A stretch of 64,000 nucleotides of DNA from Paramarasmius palmivorus (Eukaryota; Basidiomycota; Agaricomycetes; Agaricales; Marasmiaceae). How positions within the stretch are numbered: the stretch's first letter is position 1; each line of letters begins with the position of its first letter. Made by a program: the position numbers and the translations under genes. Below, in pieces: positions 23,095 through 34,600 of this stretch. The stretch lies in NCBI GenBank assembly GCA_037176845.1, contig JAYKXP010000019.1, forward strand, positions 248,001 to 312,000, in the 5' to 3' direction. The notes beneath the pieces are model-generated. The model made no database searches, had not been told where the DNA came from, and worked only from the letters and a program-made list of their open reading frames with translations.

Positions 23095-25080
23095 CTCTTT
23101 CTCTCAGACTACCACCTTCTCTCCTCAGACACCAGACTCGTCTCATATCGAACCTACGCGACAGGAAACGACGACGACGACACCTCACCTCGCATCGCAT
23201 CTCGTCACTATGCTGGCCCGCCACACGTCCACGAAATGTGGGACCTGAGGCTGGTGCTTCGCTGATGAGCAAGGTGTGTATGTGTACATGCTCCACGTAG
23301 ATCCGTGTCCAACATCGACATCCCAGCCCAAGAAACCTCTGAAATCGCCACCATCGCTGCGAAAACACTGCCGATGACGTCGGAAGAAGAAAACTTCCAT
23401 CAAGCGTTCGTACCTTTCCCGCCGCCACATCCTCCGTCGTCTCATCGACGACTGCAGTAACAAAACAAAAGGATCCCTGACCAAAAGAAACAAAAAGGTA
23501 CGTCTACTGCGCCTGTCTACCCTTCGCCACATCAATGACGTTCACCCGACCCAGAAAAAAACCTGAGAACAAAAGAAAAAGAAAAGAAAAGAACACCGAG
23601 TACGTTCCTTTCCACTGTCTAGGACCATCCCGCCGACGAGCTAACGTACGCCTTCATTCACAGGGTTTAACTTTTTCGAAATTTAAACCTCAAGAAAGAA
23701 CACTAGCTCCTTCGGTCCTCGTGTTGGCCGAAGGGGCTGAATGAGCATCGAGTGAGTGTTCATGGACCGGACATTGTTGAACGTGTTGTGTCTGACGAAC
23801 TACCGTAGGGAAAAACCGACCGAAAATGAAATGAAAAAGGTATGATATCTATCTCTTTCTCAGATCGAGCTCCCCTAACGCCGATTCGTAGACCACAAGA
23901 AAGAGTCATGAAGAATCAAGACCATGACCAAAGGTACGTCCACTTTCCCTTCCTGTATAGTTCATTGAGGCTGATCTCGCTCTCTCCCTCGTAGGACCCT
24001 CTTGTCGAAATGAAACGACCAGAAGGATAAATGAAATCACTCCCTGAGAGTAATAAAGGCACATGAAGCCAATCGTCACCCAGAAAAAGAAAACTTTTGA
24101 ATACCGCGAAGAACGACTATGAAACAAAATGAGGTACGTTCTTATCTTCGCTGGCATTGGTCCCGTCCTGAGCTCCATCCTTGTGCCTATAGAAAGGAGA
24201 ATGTGAAATGAAGCGTGATAAAATTGTACGTCTCCTCGCCTTCTTCCGCTCGACCGCATTGACTGACATTCACGCAATCTAGGGACCCAAAACATGAGAA
24301 TAATGTACCCCGTTCCCTTACCCCACACCCTAAAACTGAGATCCAACGTCCCAATTCATCACGAACGTGCCCTAACCTTGCAGCAAAAAAAGAAACCAAG
24401 CTGACTTGGGGGGCAAGCTGTGTGTACGGTGCGTGCCCTGTCAGTGTCATTCGCCCTTCCTGGGCGCCTACTCTTGATCGAGTGGTGTACAGTGTATTGT
24501 CGTTGTCATTGAAGAGGGCTGCGTTGTGTCGTGTCGAGTTTTCCATAGTGAGTTCCCGGTTTCTGATTCTTGCGGTGATGTTATGCTTACTATCCCCCAG
24601 CGAATACGATTCACTATCCTGATCTCGACGATGGTCTTGGTGTGCAATGAATGACACCTATGGTAAGATTCTTTTCAGCTGGTGTTTATGCAAATGAGGC
24701 TGAGATGCTGCGCTAGACAAGATGAAATTCAACTCCTCGTTGTGTTAGTACTCCACCGAAGTTGTCGCGCTCCATGATGTGAGTATCCTACGTGCATCGA
24801 TTCTCGTTTGATCGGTACTTAATTCATCTTTCGATTTAGGCGCTCAGAAGCTGATTGCTGACGGAGAGGAAGAAGCGGCACGGGTTTTCGGTGCGGGTAT
24901 GTCGTCTATCCTCAAGGCGCAGTCCGATATCATACTGAAGTGGGTTGATAGTGTGATGATCTTTTGGGCTCGATGGATTGCGAACGGCGGAGACGGTGTT
25001 GCATCGATTGTATATTGTTCGGGTTCGAATGACAAATCGCGTTGGATTTGTGTACAGAAGAGGACGTCCTCCCAAGCTAT
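23095..25080 (+). ncRNA. Candidate multi-intron non-coding RNA gene
   Basis: Downstream of a TATA box there is a regular run of spliceosomal intron-like units on the plus strand: 23498-23554, 23600-23663, 23752-23808, 23840-23891, 23934-23994, 24134-24192, 24226-24282, 24548-24600, 24663-24716 and 24779-24839. All are 52-64 nt with GTACGT, GTGAGT, GTATGA or GTAAGA donors, CTNA-like branch points and YAG acceptors. A longer unit at 24305-24383 is also possible. The exons are 30-140 nt, purine-rich, and repeat words such as GAAATGAA. Every frame of the joined exons meets stops quickly; the longest start-to-stop frame near the 5' end is 28 codons (23374-23460). This fits a long non-coding RNA or small-RNA host gene better than an mRNA. 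Both ends are estimates. Confidence 0.5.
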
Positions 25081-25545
25081 CGTGTGATTCTTGTTATTCT
25101 TGCCTGCTTATACATAGTCTGCCTTTCTCTCCCGATGTGTTCGCTGGTTATGACAGTCGCTTGATAACCGTGAGAATGACCCGGCGCTTTGAAATTCTTG
25201 AATTGCGAGAAAAGCGCTCGTCACTTCCGCTCTTCCAGCAAGCATCCGGACAGCAGCTCTGAAGCTTCCAATGCTCTCTACGGTTTCTTCCAGTTTTGAA
25301 GGCATTGATATGGCAGTATGATAGCCCTCAATGCGCCTACGACACGACGCCAGTATCAGATCTAATTGAGTACTGCTGGGAATGGCTGGAAATGCGTTTT
25401 TGGACTTTCACCCTTGGAGGAATTACGCGATGACGATTGTTCCTCTTCCTCGTAAGCTCTCTAATCATTTCTTACAGTTCGTGACTCTGACTCGTATAAA
25501 AGCCATCCGCAAGCTCTATGGACCGCCATCTAATCCTCGTACACG
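25081..25545. other. Promoter region of the MDR reductase gene
   Basis: This may include the 3' end of the spliced non-coding transcript. No protein-coding signal is seen. Confidence 0.4.
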
Positions 25546-26881
25546 ATGTCTCTTCCCTCGCACATGAAAGCAATTGTCACAGCAGGCAACGGCAAAGTCA
25601 AGCTGGCGAATATCCCTATACCAAAGCCTGGCCCCGGACAAATCCTCGTAAAGGTCATTGCTGCCGCTCAGAATCCATCGGAATGTACGCGTTTTGGTTC
25701 GACCAGCCGTATCGCACTTAACTCATGACTATTATAGGGATGAAGATCCATGGTGTACCAACCACAGATGTCACCGTAGGCCATGACTATGCGGGTGTCG
25801 TGCAGGAAATTGGACCGGATGTTCCAGCTGGTACAAGGCAGATCGGAGAGAGAGTTGCTGGTTTTGTTAATGCCTGTGAGTGCCCCACCATTCGTCGAAA
25901 ATTACACCAATAACCACGCTTTCAGGCGTCTCGAATGACCTCGGAGGAACCTTTGGAGAATACACTGTCGCCGATGCTCATGTTCTCATACCTCTTCCGG
26001 ACCATATCTCTTTTGAAGACGCGGCAACGCTAGGTCTGGCTGGTTTCACTGCCTGTCAGGCTTTATGGCAAAATACCAAGCTACCTACTCCCGATGAACC
26101 TACCAAAGAACCGATGTCTGTACGTGCTCGCGCTTCGTTTCCTTCACATTCACTTCTCACCGCATAATTCCTATACCAGATCCTCGTCTGGGGAGGCGCA
26201 ACCAGTGTCGGTCAATTTACTATCCAGCTAGCAAAGGCTTCCGGGTTTCAGGTCATCGCCACCGCTTCAACAAAGAACCACGATCTCTTGCGAACTTTGG
26301 GCGCAGATATTATATTTGACTATAAAGATTCCGATGTTGTGGAGAAGATCAAGCAAGCTCAAAGTAACTTGATGTACGCAGTGGATTGCGTTTCCACTGA
26401 CGACTCTGCTCGTCAGACGAGCTTGTGTCTCAGCTCTGGTGGACACGTGTCGTTGGTATTGATGCCCAAGGTTGAAAGGCAGGATATCAAGTCCGATGCC
26501 ACCTTTGTGTATACTCTTTTGGGAAAGGTGAGTAGAGTGACAGCTTTCTAGGATCTGTGATACATAAGCTCATAACTTATTGATGACGGATGTAGGCCAT
26601 CGAACTCTTCCCGCCGTATCAGTTCCCAGTCATACCTGAGCACTATGAACTAGGCAAACGGTTCGGATCGATTCTGAGCAGTCTTTTGCATCAACGAAAG
26701 CTCAAAGCTAATCCAGTGAAATTGGTGCCCAATGGTTTGGCAGATGCTCAGCAGTGGATCGAATATCAGCAGAGTGGGAAAGTGAGTTTACATTCTATTC
26801 CCGTTATATTAGTTTCCCGGCTAAACTTGTGTGCAGGTAAGCGCGGAGAAGATTGTTTACCGCATCGTGGATACGCTTTAA
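25546..26881 (+). CDS. Zinc-independent MDR-family reductase (enoyl-reductase-like, ToxD type)
   Basis: Exons joined over short introns give an N-terminal GroES-like domain (MKAIVTAGNGKVKLANIPIP, GQILVKVIAAAQNPSE, VGHDYAGVVQEIG, GERVAGFV). A linker follows (GGTFGEYTVADAHVLIPLPD, AATLGLAGFTACQAL), then a Rossmann domain with the nucleotide-binding motif VWGGATSVGQF. The last exon ends EKIVYRIVDTL at 26881. The zinc-binding cysteines of classical alcohol dehydrogenases are absent, which places it with trans-enoyl-reductase-like and quinone-reductase-like NADPH enzymes. These are often stand-alone metabolic genes or partners of polyketide synthases, but no biosynthetic cluster is visible here. 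Translation could begin at 25546 or at the second Met (25564), which matches the family start better. Confidence 0.85.
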
Positions 26882-26947
26882 GCTTGGATAGAGAACCAAC
26901 GTACACCTCAGTTTCATTGAAGTATGGTACATCACGAGCAATAATGG

Positions 26948-27997
26948 TTACATGATCAAACACTGAGAGGATTCTCTCGAAGGTGGCACATAGTCTTCCT
27001 TTGTGCGTCTGTGGATCCTAAGTTGCACGGGCTCTCCTGGGCGTACTTTCACGACCGATGGATGGGCACGTCTATATTTGAAACGATTAGTTGTTTCACG
27101 GTCCATTGAAGGTGCCCTGCCTACCCGGCTTCAATTTCAGCCAATATCATCCGACTATAGGGATCATCATAGCGCATGAGATGGCTGTCCTCGACCGTGA
27201 AACCGTTTCTCCAATAAATCATCGTTCGGACGGCCTTCTCCACTGGAAGGGGTATGAACTCAGATAGCCCAGTGGATAGCATTGACTATTAATAAACACC
27301 GCACCTTTCTTTTCAGATTTAAGGTCTGGAACAAACGCATTGTCAGCTTTTTTGGGCGGCACATAGTCTTCGTCGGTGCGTTTATGCACTCTGAGCTCGA
27401 CGAGTTCTCCTGGGCGTACTTTCAAGATGGATGGAGGTGCACGTCTGGGTATTAACCAATATATTTGTGAAACATTGTCGATGGGGTGATACAGTGCTTA
27501 CCCATTCTGAATCTCAGTTAAGATGGCTTCACTGTTAGGATGATCGTATCGCAAGAACTCTCCGTCACCTATCGTGAAACCGTTTCTCCAGAAAGTTACG
27601 GATCGGATGGCATGCTCTGCTAAAGGGAAACGTGAATTTATTGTAATGAATGGTCCGTGAATGATGTACCGTTCGTTGCAACTTTGGGACCGGGAACGAG
27701 CGAACTGTCGACCTTTTCTTTATACATGGTCTCCCCTTCTCTAATTCGAGTTAGCTCGGGCATAGAATGCCAAGATTCAACGTACTTCGCAGCTTGTAGG
27801 TGCTCGGAGACTATGACAGGCGTACCATCATCTTGGTTTGAGTTGCCACTTGCAAAGGAATATAAGCAACATCTAAAAACAGAATGAGAAACTTGAACAG
27901 ACCTTTTCTCGTTGCCAAGGGACTGACGGTCGGGAGATTCACCTCGGGGACGCTTTTCCACGTCGCTACCGTTCATGTTCAAGAGCTTGGGTATCAT
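26948..27997 (-). CDS. Tandem-SEP-domain protein ending in a CaaX box (CLIM)
   Basis: The gene reads leftward from an ATG at 27997 (MIPKLLNMNGSDVEKRPRG). After three small N-terminal exons, a first complete SEP domain follows (AIRSVTFWRNGFTIGDGEF, RYDHPNSEAILTEIQNG, RAPPSILKVRPGELVELRV, EDYVPP). A short linker leads to a second SEP domain ([44 protein letters not shown]). The protein ends SSQCLIM at 26948, a farnesylation-type CaaX box. SEP domains are found in p47/Shp1 cofactors of the p97/Cdc48 ATPase. Both copies are close to the SEP domain of the Shp1 gene at 36449, and the intron between the AEI.(N/A)G and RA.PS exons is conserved. There is no UBX domain, so Cdc48 binding by that route is absent. 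Membrane tethering is inferred from the CaaX box. Confidence 0.72.
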
Positions 27998-28268
27998 TGA
28001 TGTCCCATCCACGAAAGATACCAAAAGAGAAGATGATAAGAATCGCCCGCCGGCCGAACATGGCGTGGTTGGTATTCAGTTTCGGTGCCTTGTCATACCC
28101 AAGCTTCAGCGTTCATGACCTAGCCATCACTGTTCATCTTGTTCTCGGAAGCGAAGCATAGGTTTCGAGAGCTGGCAAGCGCTGACGGTCGGCAAGTTTC
28201 ACGGAACATCCATAGTAGTCCATTGAACCGTACATTCTTTCGCCAGTCGGACGCTACATCAATGACAA

Positions 28269-28929
28269 TTACATGACCAGACAACATCCTCTCTTTGATG
28301 GCACGTAGTCTTGGTCAATACGCTTCAAAACCCTGAGCTCCACTGGATCACCTGGTTGTACTTTGAAGAGCGATGGAGGAGCACGTCTGTACATGAGGTA
28401 TTAGATACACAAATCCTTGAGAGGCTGTCCTACCTACCCCGCATTGATTTCGACCAAGATGGCCTCATTGTTTGGGTCGTCGTAGCGCATGAGTTCCCCG
28501 TCTTCGACTGTAAAACCATTTCTCCAAAACACGATTTTGCGGACGGCCTGATCAGCTAAGAAACATGAGATTTTAGGGTGTGGGCCAGATCACGATAAAT
28601 GGATTTGTACCACTCATCTCAGATTTGCGTGAATTCTCGATTTTTTCGGGGTCCATTGTACGCTTTTCTCCAGGTCTTTTAGGTTCAGGTGATGGTGGAA
28701 CGTCTCTGTCATGGAATAGTCAATCGTGGTTTTGTGAAGGAATGGTACGATTTGGCGTACCTCGCAGCTCGTGTGCTCCCTCCTTAAAGTTGTTACCTAT
28801 CCACCTCAAGGTTCTGGACCAAGATAGAATCAGAACAAAGCAGGCAAGAACTCAGGCTCACCTCTTGTCATTGCCAAAAGCAAGAACGGGTATCAGGTTT
28901 CCTTCCACTGAGGGTTTAGATATCTCCAT
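28269..28929 (-). CDS. Single-SEP-domain protein ending in a CaaX box (CLVM)
   Basis: This is a paralogue of the gene just downstream on the same strand. Proposed exons run [20 protein letters not shown], then [13 protein letters not shown], then [20 protein letters not shown], then the SEP domain ([64 protein letters not shown]). It ends GCCLVM at 28269. The SEP part is very close to that of the Shp1 gene at 36449, which has [18 protein letters not shown] identically. It stops where Shp1 continues to its UBX domain. CLVM is a good farnesylation motif, and the paralogue has CLIM, so the CaaX end is conserved. The N-terminal exons and start are less certain; the acceptor before DVPPSP was chosen to keep frame. 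Confidence 0.68.
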
Positions 28930-30745
28930 CTCTAGGCATCGTCCTCTTCATAGAGAGCATCAGTATCCTGCAGACAAAAGCCTGTAACTTTAAGGGATTG
29001 TAGGAGCGAAGACGTGATAAACATCGCCGGCCGACCTTGATGGACGCAGCACTCGGCAAGGTCTCTTTGCCACGCCTTTTCCTCGACTTCCACCATCGTT
29101 CCTCAACATCACTGGTCATCCGGTCATCACTGGTTATCACTTCAAAGTATGCTCGAAGTTCCTGGAGAATTGTGAAGGTTGTGGTTGATGGAAAACTGGC
29201 CTGCGCTGGCCCCGTACGTGTCTCGTCACGATCTTCGAATCTGCCGTCTCATGTTTTCCTAGGTGCTGGCTCAGAAACATCAGTACATAAGAACCTGCGA
29301 TGTCGGTCCTGCTCGGTCGGAACGGCCCTTGTGGGGAGGGATAGCACTACGCTATGACTCTTTCCTGTGACTGTTACAAACCAAGTGATCACAACGTCCG
29401 ATGCTTGTTCGATGCAATGCTGAAGGAGCACCAAAATTAGACTGGATAGCAGGAACTTAGAGTGAGTCCTGCGCCCTTTCAGCCACCTTGCGAAAGACCA
29501 ACATCGTCTCTCAGCGCTTTGACAACGCTGTTCCTTTGCGGCGATTCGCGGTCTTGACTACCTGCTACCCGCTAAACCCCCTCTCCCGACATTATATAAC
29601 ATAGGCGCACGCTGTCAACCCTAAAGATGCCAACTCTCGATTGTTATTCAAGTTTCATGTAGCCTTTGACAGCTAAATGACCGAACACAATGCAAAGATG
29701 CCAACTATCATATCCTCGTCCGAGCATCGTAAGCTACTCGAATTCGACGCAGCCGCATACCGATACAGACTAGGCTACGCTGCCAGACACTCGATTCGAT
29801 CACAAGGCATCATCTTCGCGGTGGAGTCTTGGCTCCAAGTGATGGACAATCGTTATGATGGCAACTAGCAACTAGGGATGTAACAGAGTTTTGAGGGTGA
29901 AGTTATTTTCGTCCTCCGCTGTATATTGCGACATCAGTTGTCGAACGATGTGGCGATTCTTGGTATGATTATAGTCCACTGAAGCACCGCAGCGGTCTAT
30001 ATCCAATCCAGGCTTCTCGAGCTCCGATGCTCTGCAATACTGCGCAGTGGCCCGTTCACGCCGTGGTGGTGTTGGGCAAAGTTCTTCAGGGTAAGCGTGA
30101 TGTCCTCCATGAAATCATCGAGGACCGGCTGACAGTAAAACCTGGTTAGGCTACTTGGTTTCGCATGTTTCTCCATGGCAGAGAATCTTCGCGACATGGG
30201 GTACGCATGGAATTACGTCACCATTGTCAAGGATAGACTGCTTCGACCTAGCAACGCAAATGCAATAAAGGACCTATGCCGCACCCTGCCTCCTCTAGAT
30301 TGCAATTTACCCACCGAATCTTTTTTTGCACAACCTGGAAGGAGCAGTGTAATCCGCTGTTGGCGATCTTGATACTGTACACTAAGGAGCCCATTCAATT
30401 CGACCTTTCAACCAAAGCGCTCCACAACAACCAGTCATGATCCCCCTTTCGTAACTTCGCATGGAGCCAGTTTTAAATTCTGGGGTACTCTTTTTTTCAA
30501 TTACATACGACAAACTTCATGCGGTAGCAAGGCGGTCACCGTTTACCGAACACCAGAATCTCGATCGTGATTGTTCGATTCCCTTTCTATTCGCGCACGC
30601 CACAAATCCCCACGCGTTTTCGAGAGGTATATAAACCCCTCCGACAACACGGTCCCATTCTTCATTCTCCCTCGTCCGAGACCACCCTTATAGCGGCAAC
30701 TTCTATATCCTTCTCAACGAACCCTTCACTCTTTACGTTTACAAG
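28930..30745. other. Long interval without a supported gene
   Basis: About 1.8 kb with short frames only. A leftward frame at 29997-30197 and a rightward one near 29677-29868 are open but match no family and have no clear splice partners. The last part holds a TATA-like tataaacccc (around 30630) and CT-rich sequence, the promoter of the GPI-protein gene at 30746. Confidence 0.45.
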
Positions 30746-31257
30746 ATGAAGTTCACCACCTTTGCCACCGCCGGATCCCTCCTTGTCCTCGCACTCGCCG
30801 CGCGTGCCCAAGAAGAAAGTGCCCCCACCACCGAGGCCACCGGGACTGGGATCGAGACCGGCACTGAGGCCACTGCCTCTGCAACTGATTCTGGGTATGT
30901 TTCCTCTACTGTCAGAAAAGGCGACGAGTCTAACACGCTTTCAGGGTCATTCCCACTGATCTCTCTTCAGCCATCTCAGATGCTTCCTCCGTGATCGAAT
31001 CCGTCACTGACAGCCTTTCAAGTGTTGTTGAAGGTACTGGCACTACCACCTCCGCCCTTACCAACCCCTCAGGCAGTAGCCCTGCTCCTCCACGCACTTC
31101 CGGAAGCACAAGTGGTACAGTCGGACGCCCCTCGGGTTCGGGTTCTGCTACCACTGGAGGAGCCTCTACAGCTCCTTCTAACGCTGCTTCATCTCTCAAT
31201 ATTGGCAAGATGACTGCTGGCTTGGGTGCCGGTATCGTTGTCGCTGCTCTCCTCTGA
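30746..31257 (+). CDS. GPI-anchored Ser/Thr-rich cell-wall protein
   Basis: The signal peptide MKFTTFATAGSLLVLALAARAQ is followed by a Thr/Ser/Gly-rich body (PTTEATGTGIETGTEATASA). One intron with donor GTATGT and acceptor TTTCAG joins DSG to VIPTDLSSAISDASS. The body continues with Ser/Thr/Pro/Gly repeats. The C-terminus (SSLNIGKMTAGLGAGIVVAALL) is a short hydrophobic tail preceded by small residues, as required for GPI addition. The full protein is about 150 residues. Such proteins are heavily O-mannosylated and sit on the plasma membrane or wall. No enzymatic domain is present. A TATA-like element and a CT-rich leader just upstream suggest strong expression. Confidence 0.8.
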
Positions 31258-31642
31258 GGATCGAGCGCCCTCCCTATTTCAAAACGTTGAAGGCCGCAGA
31301 TTGGATTTAGTTAGCCTCATACATTCGCTACATACCCCTTGGACTCTTTTTATTACTCGGACAATACGTACAATAGTCATGTTGGGGATGTAATGGATAG
31401 TGCACAAACATAGTTGTTTTGGGTTCTGAACAGAACATGGCATGTGAAAAACAAGTTGAAGTTCCTCAGTAGGTACAGGGGTACTAATGTGACTATTCCA
31501 CATAGAAAAGTGTAAGGATTATATGATACGAGAGTGGTGTAAGATGGTGTTAGAATGTAGACGTAAGCAGAATAGCAACAATGGCAAAAATAGTGTAAGA
31601 GTAATCAAAATTGACCGGTTCATTCATACGAGACACTAGACA

Positions 31643-34600
31643 CTAGTCATCATCGGAAGCATCAGATGAAGGTTTGCTGGTCCTAGACCGGCCTCGAGCA
31701 CCCTTCAATGTGGTTTGTCCCTGTGCCTCAGCCTGTGCCTTGGCCTGGTTGGGCGCGACGTTATTCATAGCAAACAGCTGTACCGGTATCAGTTATATGT
31801 CTGATGACGGCTCGGACAGATACTACGTACGAATTTGATGTCCTTCATGCTAAGCTTATGTAGCTTTGTTCCCGTTCCTTCGCCCAAAGCAGCTTCCGCG
31901 AGCCCCACTTTGACTTCTTGAAGTTTGAGCATCCTGCAAGACGGTGGAACACATCAGATTCGGCAGCATTCATCAAAGGGATCATGAGCGTCCTTACCGC
32001 TCCTCGATGGTGTTTTCTACGACAAGCCTCTTGATGAACACATCTTTCTCCTGACCAATACGATGCGCCCTACGTACAGTGTCAAGCATGTACCTTGAAA
32101 CAGGAGGACAAGAATGGCATACCTGTCGTACGCTTGCGATTCGGCCGCATAATTCCATGACACGTCCATGCTGTCAATACAAATAGCAACATATGAATAC
32201 ATAGGGTACGACGTGTGGCACAGACAAGAACCCACTTAATCACACGATTCGCAGCGACTAGGTTTAATCTGGTATACATGGTCAGTAAATGTTTGGGCAT
32301 CACAAAAAGGTAGGACTTACCCAACACCACCACACTTGGTACTAAAACGTCGCAGTTCAGTCAAACGGAGATGTCCAAACGAACGCGCGTTAACGCACCT
32401 AATCAGGATAACTTTAGGACCGGTAGGTGACTTGAATGTCGACAATGCCTGTTCTCGGGAGTGTCTGTCCATCTTCCCGTCGAATCGAACGCTTCGTATT
32501 CCATAACGGGTGAATAGTTTCTCAATAAGATCCAGCATGGAAGTCCCTGAAAGTGGAATGAGCTACACGGAGAAAAGAGCAGAACGTAACGCACACTGCG
32601 AGTAACATATTGTCCTATCACCGATGACTTCCCACTCGTGAAGATATTCTATAAGCTTCACCATCTTGATACTCGGCTCAAGGTCGTCATCACCCTTGGC
32701 CCAAGTTTCAAGAAGAGCCTCTCTTTCGGCACTGAATTGTGACCCGAAGCGAGACGGCTTCGATCTGCTCGTTTTCTTAGAGGAGCTTGATGTGGCTTCC
32801 AGCTCGTCGTCCGAGTCGTCGACCTGTCGGCTCTTTCCCATACCCTTCTTGGGTGGCTTGAGGGGACCAGAGATATCGTCCATGCTGAGGTTCATAACTT
32901 CGTCCTACTTTCCATTAATTGGAGTTCAGCCCAAGAAGCTAGGAAATCATACATCGTCATCCGATTTTCGACCCTCGTCACTCTTCCTACGTTTCGGCGG
33001 AGGTGGTCCCAATATTGTGCTCGGATCCGGAAGGTCGTCATCAGAATCTTCGTCCAAACGGGCTTCGAAGCTTTTGAATTTGCTTGTCCCAACGCACTCT
33101 ACCTCGGAATCGGAATCTTCTTCAGAAGAACCATACTTGACAGCTTTCTTGGGCCGGAAAGCTTTGGCTTTTCGTTTAGCCTCGGCTTGCTTCGCGAGTT
33201 CTTCTTCTGTCGGCTCGAAGGCCATAGACTTGAAGGTCTTAAGTGGGGACATGTCCAACATACGTTTACAAGTCGGGCCTATTCCAAATCACGGTTTAAT
33301 GAGTAAACCAAACTATGGTATTGCATGATCTACTCACATGGTCGGTGGCCTTTAGCATTAGCTTCTTCGAATCTCCTCTCGGCTGCGATATTCTCCTTCT
33401 CCGTACCCTCGCCGCTGAAGCCCGGCAAGTTAGACGTGCATAGGATATCAAGAAGGCAGGTCTCACAATATACCATCATGGTCAATAGGCGAATTCTTGA
33501 GGTCGAGTGTACAATCGAAACAGATCTCATGACCGCAATCCAGAACTCGGGCATTGTCGCTAAGGAGCACTACGTTTGTCAAGATTGTTAGCGAGAGGAA
33601 GCACCGATTGACGGCCACATACTCTCTTCACACCTCGGGCATGCCGCTTCTGAAGTTTCACTTTCATCAGAGAAGCTGAGCATGTGTCGGCTTCTGGCAC
33701 GCAGTAAGAATCTATGAAAAATGAGTATCATGTTCGGTTTGTAGAGGAGGCGCGGTACTTCTTCTTGATCTGAAAAGGTTCTTAACAAATAAACGCCGAA
33801 ATACACGGAAGAGATCTTACTGCTTCCACCCATTCCCTGCCTTTTGCCTTAACGGCACGAGCCCGCTCTTTTTCAGCGTCACCGGCTAAAAGCATGGTGG
33901 GGTCGTCTAAGTCTTCCGCTTGTGCCTACAAACAAACGTAAGAAACCCATCACAAGGGTCACAATAATGTATGGTCGAGCATACTAATATCAAGTTGGGG
34001 TGGCAGCACACCTGACGGAGTCGGAGGATGAGGACCTTCACAAGCGGAGTGAGCAACGAGATTGGTCTGCAGAAGGAAACAGGAGACTACCAGAACAGCA
34101 TGATGACTAAATGTACAAAGTCAACGAGGCTCCACGCGCTTTTAACGGAGACTCACTTCTTCACCAGAGTACCCTCACGGATGAACTTGTTGATACTCCT
34201 CCTTGATGTGTTCTCAAAGTTTTCGTAGATCTTAGACAAGATTAGCTGATGAAAGGTTTGGGGTGAATCAAGACGTACATCGCGTTCGTCATCAGAAAAC
34301 TGAAGCTTCACTACCTCGATGTCCTTGGGAGGTAATCTCAAAAGAGGCTCACCCTCCAGTTGAGAATCTTTCGTGCGACGAAGTAAGATTGGCGCGAGAA
34401 TCGCCTGTGCCTTTTCAGCTGGAAAGTGCATCAATAGGTGTTCACTAAAGATATCCATTCTCTTACCTGCTTTGACAGGATCATCATTTTGTACTCGCGC
34501 CTACGAAAGTTTGAAAAAGCTCCTCAGAGAGAAGAGATGAAACACCTACGACATGGGTGTTGAAGTCGTTCCAGTCATTCCATGGCCTGAACCTACCGAA

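Noticed and set aside
23374..23460. A 28-codon frame, considered as a mating-pheromone precursor
   Set aside because: It ends in RRLQ with no CaaX box, and no receptor or homeodomain genes are nearby.
24366..24378. CCCTAACC, a possible telomerase-RNA template, inside the multi-intron transcript
   Set aside because: Eight bases is too little evidence. No pseudoknot or other telomerase-RNA element could be recognised by eye, and the word lies within a possible intron.
23185..24657. Leftward Arg/Phe-rich frames opposite the multi-intron transcript
   Set aside because: They are reverse complements of CT-rich and purine-rich sequence, and the intron signals all point to the plus strand.
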